From positions 930,907 through 994,906 of the forward strand of contig NZ_CP015848.1 of the NCBI RefSeq assembly GCF_002105535.1: DNA of 64,000 nt, given 5' to 3'. Below the pieces are notes generated by a model. It saw only the letters and a list, made by a program, of their open reading frames with translations, did not search any database and was not told where the DNA came from. The DNA is from Magnetospirillum sp. ME-1. Its GTDB lineage: Bacteria; Pseudomonadota; Alphaproteobacteria; Rhodospirillales; Magnetospirillaceae. Both the position numbers and the translations under genes were made by a program. How positions within the stretch are numbered: position 1 is the stretch's first letter; each line of letters opens with the position of its first letter. Shown here in pieces: positions 9,575 to 21,128 of this stretch.

Positions 9575-10284
9575 CGGCATGCTCCCACGAAAGCGCGCAG
9601 CAGGGCCGAATCCGCCGGGCTGATGTCGTATTCGGGATGCCATTGCACCCCGATGCAGAAGGTCTTTCCCGTCGCCTCGATGCCCTCGATCACCCCGTCG
9701 GGGGCGATGGCGTTGACGGCACAGCCGGGCGCCACGTCGCGCACCGCCTGATGGTGGGCCGAGTTCACCGGAATGCGCGTCTCGCCGACGATGGCGGCAA
9801 GCCGGGTCTCGGCGGCGATCTCCACCCAATGGCCGGGCTCGGAGCGGGAATTGGGCTGCTCGTGGGAGAGCGCGCCCGCCACCTCGTCGGGGATGTGCTG
9901 GATCAGGGTGCCGCCCAGCGCCACGTTGAGCAATTGCTGCCCGCCGCAGATGCCGAGGATGGGCATGTCGCGGTCCAGCGCGCCCCGCACCATGGCCAGT
10001 TCGAACTGGGTGCGCCCACGCTTCAGCACCAGGCCGGCGCGGGCCTCGGCGCCGAACAGGGCCGGGTCGATGTCGAAGGCCCCGCCGGTGACGATCAGCC
10101 CGTCGATGCGGTCGAGGAAAGCGGCGGCCAGACGGGGCTCGTGCGGCAGCATCACCGGCAGCCCGCCGGCGCGGGCGACGATCTCGGCGTAATTACGCCG
10201 CAGCGCGTACCACGGCATGCGGGAATAGCCGCCGGGTTCCTCGCTGTCCAAGGTGATGCCGATAAGGGGGGGCGAGAGGCTCAT
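9571..10284 (-). CDS. Class I glutamine amidotransferase-like hydrolase (PuuD/peptidase C26 type)
   Basis: The 237-residue protein has the full glutamine amidotransferase triad: the nucleophile cysteine in GICGGQQLLNVA, the histidine in VQWHPEYD and the following acidic residue. The IDGLIVTGGAFDIDP block and the NSAHHQAV motif fit the gamma-glutamyl-gamma-aminobutyrate hydrolase group. These enzymes cleave gamma-glutamyl amides, often in polyamine breakdown, but no polyamine genes are nearby, so the substrate is open. The start at 10284 (MSLSPP) is preferred over 10311. Its last bases overlap rluB. Confidence 0.87.
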   Translation of the reverse strand: MSLSPPLIGITLDSEEPGGYSRMPWYALRRNYAEIVARAGGLPVMLPHEPRLAAAFLDRIDGLIVTGGAFDIDPALFGAEARAGLVLKRGRTQFELAMVRGALDRDMPILGICGGQQLLNVALGGTLIQHIPDEVAGALSHEQPNSRSEPGHWVEIAAETRLAAIVGETRIPVNSAHHQAVRDVAPGCAVNAIAPDGVIEGIEATGKTFCIGVQWHPEYDISPADSALLRAFVGACR

Positions 10285-10309
10285 GACGTTTCTATACCCC
10301 CCCGCCACC

Positions 10310-10343
10310 AAAGAAGAAAGGCCCGGGCGCGAACGCCCGGGCC
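10310..10343 (-). terminator. Rho-independent terminator downstream of the lactate permease
   Basis: Bases 10320-10329 and 10334-10343 form a perfect 10-bp GC-rich stem (GGCCCGGGCG) with a four-base loop. Read on the minus strand the hairpin is followed by TTTCTTCTTT. It lies about 160 bases beyond the permease stop. The bases between hold another perfect hairpin near 10473-10496 (arms CGGCGAGCCGG) without a T tract. Confidence 0.8.
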
Positions 10344-10505
10344 AGTTTGTCCGGCATCAGGGGATGCTGGAGGGTGATATCTCCGCCCCCATCGGGGGCG
10401 GCAAGCGCAAAGCGCGCCGCGGCTTATGCCGCGAAAGCCAAGCGCAAGCGCCCGGCGACTGAGGGACTTACGGCGAGCCGGATTTCCGGCTCGCCGGTAC
10501 TGGTG

Positions 10506-12149
10506 TTACGGAATCATCCAGGTGAAGACATAGGCCTGGAGCGTGGTGATCACGCCGATGATGGCGACGAAGAAGATGCTGTGCTTCAAGGTGAAGCGGA
10601 ACAGGCTCGATTCGTGACCCACCAGGCCCACGGCGGCACAGGCCACCGCGATGGACTGGGGCGAGATCATCTTGCCGGTGACGCCGCCGGTGGTGTTGGC
10701 GGCGACCATCAGGATGTCGCTGACCCCCAGTTGCTTGGCGGTGGTGGCCTGCAGCGCGCCGAACAGGGCGTTGGACGAGGTGTCCGAACCCGTGAGGAAC
10801 ACGCCCAGCCAACCCAGCACCGGCGAGAAGAACGGATAGATGTCGCCGGCGCCGGTCAGCAGCAGGGCCAGGGTGGTGGACAGGCCCGAGGCATTGGCCA
10901 CGTAGGCGAAGGCCAACACCGTACCGATGGTGTAGATGGGACGCTTCAGCTCGTTCAGGGTCTCGCCGAAGGTCTTCAGGCCCTCCGAGCCCTTCATCCC
11001 CAGGAAGATGATGGTGATGATGGCCGAGATCAGGATGGCGGTGCCGGTGGCCGACAGCAGGTTCAGGGTGTAGACGGCCGGCACGGCCTTGGCGGCGGCG
11101 ACGATGGGCGGCACCTTGGACACCAGGTTGTGCAGGAAGGGCACTTCCCAGTTGATGTTGGTGAAGACCAGATCGCCGCCCTTGGCGAACATGGCCTTGA
11201 AGGGCTTGAGGCTCCACACGGTGACCACGGCGGTCAGCACCAGGAACGGCGCCCAGGCCTTGGCCACCTGGCCGGCGGTATAGTCGTGGGAGTGCTTCTC
11301 CTCCTCGCCCTCGGCCTTGAAGCGGAAGATGTTCTTGGGCTGCCAGAACTTGAGGAACACGGTGATGCACACCAGGCTGATCAGCGCCGAGGTGATGTCG
11401 GGCAGCTCCGGCCCGATGTAGTTGGAGGTGAACCACACGCCGAAGGCGAACGAGCCGCCGGCCACCAGGATGGCGGGCCAGGTCTCGCGGACGCCCTTGA
11501 AGCCGTCCATGATGAACACGATCCAGAAGGGCACGAACACGGCCAGCAGCGGCAGCTGGCGGCCGGCCATGGCGCCGATCTTGAAGGGGTCGAGGCCCGA
11601 GACCTGGCCGGCGACGATGATCGGAATGCCCATGGCGCCGAAGGCCACCGGCGCGGTGTTGGCGATCAGGCACAGACCGGCGGCATAGAGCGGGTTGAAG
11701 CCCAACCCCACCAGCAGGGCGGCGGTGATGGCCACCGGCGCGCCGAAGCCCGCCGCGCCCTCGAGGAAGGCGCCGAACGAGAAGCCGATCATCAGCATCT
11801 GCAGGCGCTGGTCGGCGGTGATGGACACCACCGAGGAGCGGATGATCTCGAACTGGCCGGTCTTGACCGTGACCTTATACAGGAACACGGCGCCGATGAT
11901 GATCCAGGCGATGGGCCACAACCCGAACAGGAAGCCCTGGACGCCGGCCATCAGGGCCGAGGCGACCGGCATCTTGTAGAACACGATGGCGACCGCGATG
12001 GACAGCAGCACCGTGATGGTACCCGCCACATGGCCCTTCATCTTCAAAATCGCCAGCGCGATGAAGAAGAAGATGATCGGAATGGCGGCGATCAGTGACG
12101 ACAGCCACAGATTCCCGGCCGGGTCATAAACTTGCATCCAGGCTTGCAT
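10506..12149 (-). CDS. lldP: L-lactate permease, LctP/LldP family
   Basis: The 547-residue protein is a many-segment inner-membrane carrier that imports lactate (and often glycolate) with protons. Conserved family stretches include [22 protein letters not shown] near residue 140, [14 protein letters not shown], and [20 protein letters not shown], with FTWMIP at the end. GGGAGG lies four bases before the ATG. It diverges from the lut/dld genes, and a lactate-regulator-like palindrome lies in the intergenic region at 12226-12244. The permease next to lutABC and a Dld-II enzyme matches the Shewanella lactate locus. Confidence 0.95.
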   Translation of the reverse strand: MQAWMQVYDPAGNLWLSSLIAAIPIIFFFIALAILKMKGHVAGTITVLLSIAVAIVFYKMPVASALMAGVQGFLFGLWPIAWIIIGAVFLYKVTVKTGQFEIIRSSVVSITADQRLQMLMIGFSFGAFLEGAAGFGAPVAITAALLVGLGFNPLYAAGLCLIANTAPVAFGAMGIPIIVAGQVSGLDPFKIGAMAGRQLPLLAVFVPFWIVFIMDGFKGVRETWPAILVAGGSFAFGVWFTSNYIGPELPDITSALISLVCITVFLKFWQPKNIFRFKAEGEEEKHSHDYTAGQVAKAWAPFLVLTAVVTVWSLKPFKAMFAKGGDLVFTNINWEVPFLHNLVSKVPPIVAAAKAVPAVYTLNLLSATGTAILISAIITIIFLGMKGSEGLKTFGETLNELKRPIYTIGTVLAFAYVANASGLSTTLALLLTGAGDIYPFFSPVLGWLGVFLTGSDTSSNALFGALQATTAKQLGVSDILMVAANTTGGVTGKMISPQSIAVACAAVGLVGHESSLFRFTLKHSIFFVAIIGVITTLQAYVFTWMIP

Positions 12150-12225
12150 GGTACCTCCCCGAAGGTTCGACCGTGCATCCGCCCGGATGCCGGCGAGGTG
12201 TTGGCGTTGAACGTTTCTTGAATCG

Positions 12226-12244
12226 TGGTAACAAAATTTGACCA
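12226..12244. promoter_or_regulatory. Candidate GntR/LldR-type operator before lldP
   Basis: The 19-base site TGGTAACAAAATTTGACCA has the TGGT...ACCA ends and AT-rich centre typical of FadR/PdhR/LldR-type operators. It lies 77 bases upstream of the lldP start and 107 bases before the FCD gene. A similar, better palindrome is at 12942-12960. Confidence 0.55.
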
Positions 12245-12350
12245 GATGATGACGGTGGATAACTCACTTTGTCATCCGCTGTAAATGGAAAAGTTGCCAT
12301 GCCAAAAATCCATGGTTGGCTATACCCCTCCCCCGTCCTATCCTGATGAC

Positions 12351-12938
12351 ATGATTCACGCCGCCCCCAATGCCGCCGCCGAGCAACCCGCCGCCGACCC
12401 GCTGGCCCGCCTGCTGCAGGCGCACCCCGAGACGGTCTTCGACTATTTCGAATTCCGCCGGGTGATGGCCGGCAACGCCGCCGCCCTGGCCGCCGAGCGA
12501 GCCTCGGACGAGGATCTGGCCCGCATCCGGACCTGCCTGGACGCCATGGAAAAGGCCCACGCCCTGGACGATCCCGCCCAGGAGGCGGCGGCCGACGCCG
12601 AGTTCCACTTGGCCATCTACGAGGCCGCCCACAATCTGGTGATGGCCCAGGTGATGCGCCGGGTGTTCGACATGCTGAAGGTGGGCGTGTTCTACGACCG
12701 CATCGACCTCTACCGCCGCCGCGGCGTCCGCGACGCCTTCCTGCGCCAGCACCAGGCCATCTGGCAGGCCATCGCCTCGGGCAATCCGGAAGTGGCCCGC
12801 ACCATGGCCGAAGCCCACATCAACTCCACCGAGGAAGCCCTGCGCGAGGCCCAGTTCGCCAATTCGCGCCGCGACGTGGCGTTGCGCCGCCGGGCGGGGT
12901 CGGACCTGATCGGAAGATCGCGGGATACCGCCCGATAA
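12351..12938 (+). CDS. FCD-domain protein, PdhR/LldR-like, without a DNA-binding domain
   Basis: The 195 residues align from about residue 20 onward with the ligand-binding FCD domain of PdhR/LldR regulators. Visible are DPLARLLQAHPETVFDYFEFRRV, a metal-binding-type pattern with D and H residues (ADAEFHLAIYEAAHN), RQHQAIWQAI and MAEAHI. Full-length relatives have a winged helix of about 70 residues before this point. Here the upstream frame closes before 12285 and no winged helix is encoded in any form between lldP and this gene. It is either a decayed regulator or a stand-alone ligand-binding protein. Start is uncertain; ATG 12285 is also in frame. Confidence 0.8.
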   Translation: MIHAAPNAAAEQPAADPLARLLQAHPETVFDYFEFRRVMAGNAAALAAERASDEDLARIRTCLDAMEKAHALDDPAQEAAADAEFHLAIYEAAHNLVMAQVMRRVFDMLKVGVFYDRIDLYRRRGVRDAFLRQHQAIWQAIASGNPEVARTMAEAHINSTEEALREAQFANSRRDVALRRRAGSDLIGRSRDTAR

Positions 12939-12941
12939 TTT

Positions 12942-12960
12942 TGGCAAAATAATTTTACCA
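12942..12960. promoter_or_regulatory. Palindromic operator candidate before lutA
   Basis: TGGCAAAATAATTTTACCA is a 19-base palindrome with one mismatched pair. It lies just after the FCD gene and 81 bases before the lutA start. Its TGG...CCA ends resemble the site before lldP, so one GntR-family regulator may control both directions. Confidence 0.6.
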
Positions 12961-13041
12961 CTTTACGCGCTTGGTAAGAATGCTGTAACCATGGTGGTGC
13001 CGGGGCTCGCCCCTGGCCAAGCAACATTTGGTGGAACGCCC

Positions 13042-13791
13042 ATGCCCAAGCAGCCCCGCCCGGAAAGCGTCTACTTCTTCGGAACCTGCCTGATCGACCT
13101 GTTCTACCCCGAAGCCGGACTGGCCGGGATGGAGCTTTTGAAGCGCGAGGGCCTCAAGGTGGTGTTCCCCCCTGAGCAGACCTGCTGCGGCCAGCCGGCC
13201 CGCAACAACGGCTACCAGGACGAGGCCCGCGCCGTGGCCCGCCTGCAACTGGACGCCTTTCCCGGCGACCGCCCCATCGTGGTGCCCTCGGGGTCCTGCG
13301 CCGGCATGATGAAGACCCATTACCCCGAGATGTTCGAGGGCACCCCCGACCATGCCCGCGCGGTGGCCTTCTCCCAGCGGGTGTTCGAGCTGACCGAATT
13401 CCTGGTGGACGTGCTGGGCGTCACGCTGGTGGACAAGGGCCAGCCTGTGACCATCACCTGGCACCCCTCGTGCCACTCCCAGCGCGAAGCGGGCGTGGTG
13501 GAGCAGCCCAAGGCCCTGCTGCGCCAGCTTTCCAACGTCACCCTGGTGGAGAACCCGCGCGAGAAGGAATGCTGCGGCTTCGGCGGCGCCTTTGCGGTGC
13601 GCCAGGCCGAGATCTCGGCGGCCATGGTCGCCGACAAGGTGGCCTCCATCGAGGAAACCGGCGCCACTTCCGTGGTCTCGGGCGATTGCGGCTGCCTGAT
13701 GAACATCACCGGCGCCGCCGAGAAGAGTAAGAAGGGCTTCAAGGGCCGCCACATCGCCGAATTCATCCTGGAGCGCTGCCATGGTCGCTGA
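13042..13791 (+). CDS. lutA: Lactate utilisation protein LutA (LldE), Fe-S subunit
   Basis: LutA is one of three subunits of a cytoplasmic or membrane-associated L-lactate oxidising complex that yields pyruvate. The 249-residue protein has the two cysteine-rich CCG domains of the family: YFFGTCLIDLFYPEAG with TCCGQPARNNGY, and WHPSCHSQREAG with KECCGFGGAFAVR. I chose ATG 13042 (MPKQPRP), preceded by GGTGGAA, rather than the in-frame start at 12991. The end overlaps lutB by 11 bases. Confidence 0.94.
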   Translation: MPKQPRPESVYFFGTCLIDLFYPEAGLAGMELLKREGLKVVFPPEQTCCGQPARNNGYQDEARAVARLQLDAFPGDRPIVVPSGSCAGMMKTHYPEMFEGTPDHARAVAFSQRVFELTEFLVDVLGVTLVDKGQPVTITWHPSCHSQREAGVVEQPKALLRQLSNVTLVENPREKECCGFGGAFAVRQAEISAAMVADKVASIEETGATSVVSGDCGCLMNITGAAEKSKKGFKGRHIAEFILERCHGR

Positions 13792-15217
13792 CGCCCACAA
13801 GATGGAGTTCGGCGCCAAGGCCCATGTGGCGCTCAACGACCCCAAGCTGCGCGCCAATTTCCGCCGCGCCATGGACGGGCTGATGACGAAAAGGGCCGCC
13901 CAGTTCGCCGATACCGGCGAGTGGACGTCCTTGCGCGCCCGAGGCGCCGCGATCCGCGCCAATGCCCTGGCCAAGCTGCCCGAACTGTTGGAGCAATTGG
14001 AGGCCAACTGCCTGCGAAACGGCATCCATGTGCATTGGGCCGAAACCACCGCCGAGGCCAACGCCATCGTGCTGGGCATCCTCGAGGCGGCGGGCGCCAG
14101 GACGGTGATCAAGGGCAAGTCCATGGTCACCGAGGAGATGCACCTCAACGCCCATCTGGAAAAGAACGGCATCACCCCGGTGGAATCCGACCTGGGCGAG
14201 TACATCATCCAGCTGGCGGGCGAGGCCCCCAGCCACATCGTCATGCCCTGCATCCACAAGAACAAGGGCGAGATCGCCGAACTGTTCCACGACAAGATCG
14301 AGGGCCAGCCCTATACCGAGAACGTGGACGAGCTGACCGCCGCCGCCCGCAAGGCCCTGCGCGGCGCCTTCGCCGGCGCCGACGCCGGCATCTCGGGCGT
14401 CAATTTCGCGGTGGCCGAGACCGGCACCCTGGTCTTGATCGAGAACGAGGGCAACGGGCGGCTGTCCACCACGCTGCCGCCCTTGCACATCGCGGTTACC
14501 GGCATCGAGAAGGTCTTGGAAAAGCTCGACGACGTGCCGCCGCTCTTATCCCTGCTGCCCCGCTCGGCCACCGGCCAGCCCATCACCACCTACGTCAACA
14601 TGATCTCGTCGCCCCGAAAGGACGGCGAGAAGGACGGGCCGAAGGCGGTGCATCTGGTGCTGCTGGACAACGGGCGGTCGCGCGTCCACGGCGACACGGA
14701 ACTGCGCGACACGCTCCGGTGCATCCGCTGCGCCGCCTGCATGAACCATTGCCCGGTCTATACCCGTGTCGGCGGCCATACCTACACCTTCACCTATCCC
14801 GGCCCCATCGGAAAGCTGCTGACGCCGCAGCTGGAAGGCATCGACTGTGCCGGCGACCAGCCGCACGCCTCGACGCTCTGCCGCGCCTGCGCCGACGTCT
14901 GTCCGGTGCAGATCCCCATTCCCGACCTGCTGGTGCGGCTGCGCACCGAATCGGTGCGGCCCGCCGCCCCCGGCGCGGTCAAGGGGGCGGGCTCCATGGC
15001 CAGCTCCTCCGAGACAATGGGCTGGAAGGGCTGGACGCTGCTGTACGGCTCGCCGCTCATCTACCGCATCGGCACAAAGATGCTCGGCTGGTTCGGCAAT
15101 CTGATGCCGTCGTCCGCCCCCATGCTGAAGCAATGGACCTCGGTCCGCACCAAACCGAAATTCGCTCCCAAGAGCCTGCACGAACTGGCCCGCGAGAAGG
15201 GGTTCTGTGATGAATAG
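13781..15217 (+). CDS. lutB: Lactate utilisation protein LutB (LldF), ferredoxin-like subunit
   Basis: LutB carries the electron-transfer clusters of the LutABC lactate dehydrogenase. The 478-residue protein has an N-terminal LUD domain (GKSMVTEEMHLNAHLEKNG and NFAVAETGTLVLIENEGN) and two 4Fe-4S motifs, CIRCAACMNHCP and CRACADVCPVQIP. A C-terminal region with WKGWTLLYGSPLIYRIG may touch the membrane. The length is normal. It overlaps lutA by 11 bases and lutC by 8, so the three are translated together. Confidence 0.95.
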   Translation: MVADAHKMEFGAKAHVALNDPKLRANFRRAMDGLMTKRAAQFADTGEWTSLRARGAAIRANALAKLPELLEQLEANCLRNGIHVHWAETTAEANAIVLGILEAAGARTVIKGKSMVTEEMHLNAHLEKNGITPVESDLGEYIIQLAGEAPSHIVMPCIHKNKGEIAELFHDKIEGQPYTENVDELTAAARKALRGAFAGADAGISGVNFAVAETGTLVLIENEGNGRLSTTLPPLHIAVTGIEKVLEKLDDVPPLLSLLPRSATGQPITTYVNMISSPRKDGEKDGPKAVHLVLLDNGRSRVHGDTELRDTLRCIRCAACMNHCPVYTRVGGHTYTFTYPGPIGKLLTPQLEGIDCAGDQPHASTLCRACADVCPVQIPIPDLLVRLRTESVRPAAPGAVKGAGSMASSSETMGWKGWTLLYGSPLIYRIGTKMLGWFGNLMPSSAPMLKQWTSVRTKPKFAPKSLHELAREKGFCDE

Positions 15218-15862
15218 CCCGCGTGAGCGTATCCTCGCCCGCCTGAAGGCCGCGCCCAAATCCGCAGCGCCCCTGCGCCCCGACTGGACGCCGCCCGCCT
15301 ATGACGCCGCTGCCCGCAAGGCCAAGTTCAAGGCCATGCTGGAGGCGTCCCACGCCGATGTGCACGAGGTAACCGCCGCCGACTGGCCCGAACGGCTGAA
15401 ATCCATCCTGGCCAACAAGGGCGTGGGCTCCATGGTCTACGCCCCCGCCACCGACGCCGGACAGCGGCTGGCCCAGTCCTGGGGCGAGGGCGGCCCCGCC
15501 CTGGTGGCCTATGACCGTCCGGTGGAGGAGTTCAAGGAGGTGCTGGTCTCCAGGGCCGACGCCGGCTTCACCACCACCCGGGGCGGCATCGCCCATACCG
15601 GGTCGCTGGTGCTGTGGCCCACCTCGGACGAGCCCCGGCTGATGAGCCTGCTGCCCCCCATCCACGTGGCCCTGGTGGAAGAATCCGCCCTCACCGATTC
15701 CCTGGCGGAGACCATCCGGGTCCAGGGCTGGGCCAATGGCATGCCCACCAACGCCGTGCTGGTGTCCGGCCCTTCCAAGACCGCCGACATCGAGCAGACC
15801 CTGGCCTATGGCGTCCATGGGCCGAAGGAACTGATCGTCCTGCTGATCGGGAGTGAGTCTCC

Positions 15863-15866
<4 letters not shown>
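15210..15866 (+). CDS. lutC: Lactate utilisation protein LutC (LldG)
   Basis: LutC is the third subunit of the LutABC complex and is a LUD-domain protein without Fe-S motifs. The 218-residue protein has the RERILARLKAA start, the GGIAHTGSLVLWPTSDEPRLMSL block and a C-terminus rich in conserved glycine and proline (GPSKTADIEQTLAYGVHGPKE). ATG 15210 is preferred over the adjacent GTG 15207, with GAAGGGG upstream inside lutB. The stop overlaps the GTG start of the next gene (GTGA). Confidence 0.94.
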
Positions 15867-18679
<2,813 letters not shown>

Positions 18680-18745
18680 GGACTTGCCCACGCCGGCTCC
18701 TCGTGCCAGCTTCTCCTTAAGTTAAATACGCAAGGAGATGCCGGA

Positions 18746-19510
18746 ATGAGCGAGCTGGTGTTGAGCCACGTGGAAAGCGGCGTTCAGGTGGTTCGCATGA
18801 ACCGCCCGGACAAGAAGAACGCCCTGATCGGCGAGATGTACGCCGCCCTGGCCGAGGCCTTCGCCAAGGGCGAGGCCGACGACGAGGTGGCGGTCTTCCT
18901 GATTCTCGGCAGCCAGAATGATTTCTCGGCCGGCAACGACCTGCCCGACTTCCTCTCCTGGGAAGCGCTGACCGGGTCGGTGGCCGACCGCTTCATCCGC
19001 GCCGTGGCCGGGGCGAAGAAGCCGGTGGTGGCGGCGGTCCGGGGCGCGGCCATCGGCATCGGCTCGACCCTGCTGCCCCATTGCGATCTGGTCTATGCCG
19101 CGCCGGGCACCCGCTTCCACATGCCGTTCATCAATCTCGGCATCGTGCCGGAGGCCGGGTCCAGCCAGACCATGCCGCTGCTGGCCGGGCATCGCCGCGC
19201 CGCCGAGATGCTGATGCTGGGCGAGCCGTTCGGGGTGGAAACCGCCGAGGCCATCGGCCTGATCAACGGCGTGGTGCCGGGCGAGGATCTGGAGGAGACC
19301 GCCATGGCCGCCGCCCGCAAGCTGGCCGCCAAGCCGCGCGCCATCCTGCGCGAGATCAAGGCGCTGATGAAGACCCCGGCCGAGCCGATCATGGATCGCC
19401 TTTCGCGCGAGTCCAAGGTGTTCGACCAGTGCCTGAAGGGCGAAGCCCTGACCGAAGCAGTCTCCGCCTTCAAGGAAAAGCGGGCGCCCGATTTCTCCAA
19501 GTGCCGGTAG
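18746..19510 (+). CDS. Enoyl-CoA hydratase/isomerase family protein
   Basis: The 254-residue crotonase-fold protein begins 66 bases after the dehydrogenase gene and has an excellent AAGGAG site. The oxyanion-hole regions are FSAGNDLPDF and RGAAIGIGSTLLPHCDLVYA. A glutamate that often acts as catalytic base is seen at LGIVPEAGSSQTMP. The family includes hydratases, isomerases and others acting on acyl-CoA thioesters, and the precise reaction cannot be read from sequence. It converges on the next gene with a six-base gap. Confidence 0.9.
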   Translation: MSELVLSHVESGVQVVRMNRPDKKNALIGEMYAALAEAFAKGEADDEVAVFLILGSQNDFSAGNDLPDFLSWEALTGSVADRFIRAVAGAKKPVVAAVRGAAIGIGSTLLPHCDLVYAAPGTRFHMPFINLGIVPEAGSSQTMPLLAGHRRAAEMLMLGEPFGVETAEAIGLINGVVPGEDLEETAMAAARKLAAKPRAILREIKALMKTPAEPIMDRLSRESKVFDQCLKGEALTEAVSAFKEKRAPDFSKCR

Positions 19511-19516
19511 GCGTCG

Positions 19517-20125
19517 CTACTTCTTCATGATCCGGCTGACCGACAGCATGGCTTCCATGGGTCGGCGGCCGGGTGACGAAACCGAGGTGACCAGGGCCAG
19601 CGGCTGGCTGCCATCCTCGGCGAAGCGGCGGCCCAAGTCGCGGGCGAACCAATCGGACGGCATCAGATAATAGTCGGCGATCAGGCTGCCGGCCTCGTCG
19701 CGGGCGTCCAGCGCCAGCAATTGCGCCCCACCCTTGAGCCCGCCCCGCTCCACCATGGCCAGCAGATGGCGCTGCAGCGAGGAGGAATCGCCGTATTCCG
19801 ACCACACGGTGCAGATACCGTCGCGTCCCGCCACCAGGGTCACGGCGCCCAGGCCGGGGCGGCGCAGCACGCGAACGACGCCGCTCCGTCCCTTGAGGAA
19901 GCTCTCGGCCACGTCGGGGGCGACGTCGGCGAAGCCGAACTCGCCGGTGGGCGAGGCGGCGGTATTGATGGCGTTGAAATCCCCCACGTTGAGAACGCAG
20001 ATGCGTCCCAGCACCGCCACCGCCAGCCGTGACGTCTCGTCGCGGATTGCGAGGCCGCCCGGGGGCTGGGCGGCGGCCGGCAGGGTGAACAGGGCGAGAA
20101 GCAGGGCGAGGGCGGCACGTCTCAT
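19517..20125 (-). CDS. Secreted protein of unknown function (tandem paralogue 1)
   Basis: The 202-residue protein has a clear Sec signal peptide (MRRAALALLLALFTLPAAAQ), so it is periplasmic or outer. The mature part has a pair of cysteines (ICVLNVG and GICTVW) and a shared layout with the next gene: a FLKGRSG segment, a GAVTLVAGRDGICTV segment, and a C-terminal SSPGRRPMEAMLSVSRI. I do not recognise a named domain. It overlaps its upstream partner by four bases, so they form a co-translated pair that probably arose by tandem duplication. Confidence 0.75.
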   Translation of the reverse strand: MRRAALALLLALFTLPAAAQPPGGLAIRDETSRLAVAVLGRICVLNVGDFNAINTAASPTGEFGFADVAPDVAESFLKGRSGVVRVLRRPGLGAVTLVAGRDGICTVWSEYGDSSSLQRHLLAMVERGGLKGGAQLLALDARDEAGSLIADYYLMPSDWFARDLGRRFAEDGSQPLALVTSVSSPGRRPMEAMLSVSRIMKK

Positions 20126-20715
20126 GGCTGCCTCAGTCCGATGGTGATGATGGCCTGAAGATCGGGGTTGGCGCTTTCCGAGGTGGTGACGATCACCCGC
20201 AATCCGGACGGCTCGCCGCCATGCCGGCCGACCAGCTCGTCACGGTAGGAGGCGGTGGGGACCAGATCGATGAAGCGCGACGTCAGCGGGCCCTTGGTCT
20301 CGCGCCCTCCGGCCTGGACGGTGAAATAGCGCCCCACCGCCGTCTTCAGGTCCTTTTCCACCTGGGCGTTGAGCGCGGACGACGATACCCGGCGAACGAA
20401 AACGGCGCATTGCTCGTCGGCGGGAACGATGGCCAGGGTGACGCCCGCCTCATCGCGGATATAGGCCTCGCCCTGCCGGCCCTGCAGGAAGGGCCGGGCC
20501 GCCTGATCGGGCAAACGGGGGAGGTAGAGTTCCCCGCCCGGCTGCATCTTCTCCCGCAATTTGTCCAGTGCCCCCACATGGGCGGCACAGCCCCGCACGA
20601 AGGTGGCCGAGGCGACCTCGGCGACGTTGCGGGGCGGCGGCTCGGCGGCGAGGACGGAGTGGCCGGCCGCGGCCAGCGCCAGGATCAGGGCGGAGAGGAG
20701 ACGGGTCATGCGCAT
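20122..20715 (-). CDS. Secreted protein of unknown function (tandem paralogue 2)
   Basis: The 197-residue protein has a signal peptide (MTRLLSALILALAAAGHSVLA) and two cysteines (FVRGCAAHVG and EQCAVFVRRV). The FLQGRQGEAYIRDEAGVTLAI region and the end (VIVTTSESANPDLQAIITIG) match the layout of the neighbouring secreted protein. The start is at 20715 or 20709, just inside the hemerythrin gene, so the frame read from 20973 is not needed. Its position after hemerythrin and ferritin-like genes on one transcript hints at a periplasmic partner for them, which is only inference. Confidence 0.72.
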   Translation of the reverse strand: MRMTRLLSALILALAAAGHSVLAAEPPPRNVAEVASATFVRGCAAHVGALDKLREKMQPGGELYLPRLPDQAARPFLQGRQGEAYIRDEAGVTLAIVPADEQCAVFVRRVSSSALNAQVEKDLKTAVGRYFTVQAGGRETKGPLTSRFIDLVPTASYRDELVGRHGGEPSGLRVIVTTSESANPDLQAIITIGLRQP

Positions 20716-21128
20716 TGCCGCGGCATGAAGGTCTTGATCCGCATGTCCTGGTTGGTGACGTGCTCCACCAGGGCCTCCATCAGGGAATGGACACCCAGCA
20801 GGCAGTCGATCAGGCAATCGGCGGCGTGAATCTCGGCGACCACCTCCTCGGTGCGGGCGAGAAGGCGCTCGTGCTCCTGGCGATGGATGGCCAGGGCGGG
20901 AAAGCCGATGCGCTGCATCAGGCGTTCCTCGTCGGCGAAATGGGCCCGCAGATTGGCGATGAAGGTCGAGCAATAGGCCACGATCTCGTCCTTGGGCTCG
21001 TCCGAGGCCAGGGCGGCGCGCAAGGCGGCGGCCTCCTCGAAAAAAGCGCGGTGCTGGCCGTCCACGAGTGAATCGCCCAGGGCGAACTCATCGCTCCACC
21101 GGTATTGCCACAATGCGTTGCCGCTCAT
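20706..21128 (-). CDS. Bacteriohemerythrin
   Basis: This 140-residue four-helix protein binds oxygen at a non-haem diiron site. All seven ligands expected for the family are visible: H26, H63, E67 (HFADE), H82, H86 (HRQEH), H123 and D128 (HVTNQD). Such stand-alone hemerythrins store, deliver or sense oxygen in microaerobic bacteria. ATG 21128 gives the normal N-terminus (MSGNALWQYRWSDEFALG). It overlaps both the ferritin-like gene upstream and the secreted protein gene downstream, so the four genes from 21964 to 19517 look like one operon. Confidence 0.92.
   Translation of the reverse strand: MSGNALWQYRWSDEFALGDSLVDGQHRAFFEEAAALRAALASDEPKDEIVAYCSTFIANLRAHFADEERLMQRIGFPALAIHRQEHERLLARTEEVVAEIHAADCLIDCLLGVHSLMEALVEHVTNQDMRIKTFMPRQCA

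Noticed and set aside
10347-12098. Very long plus-strand open frame opposite the lactate permease
   Set aside because: It is a GC-rich antisense shadow of lldP with low-complexity His, Gly and Gln content and no recognisable domain. The same is true of long frames opposite atpD, atpA, priA, the mutase and dld-II.
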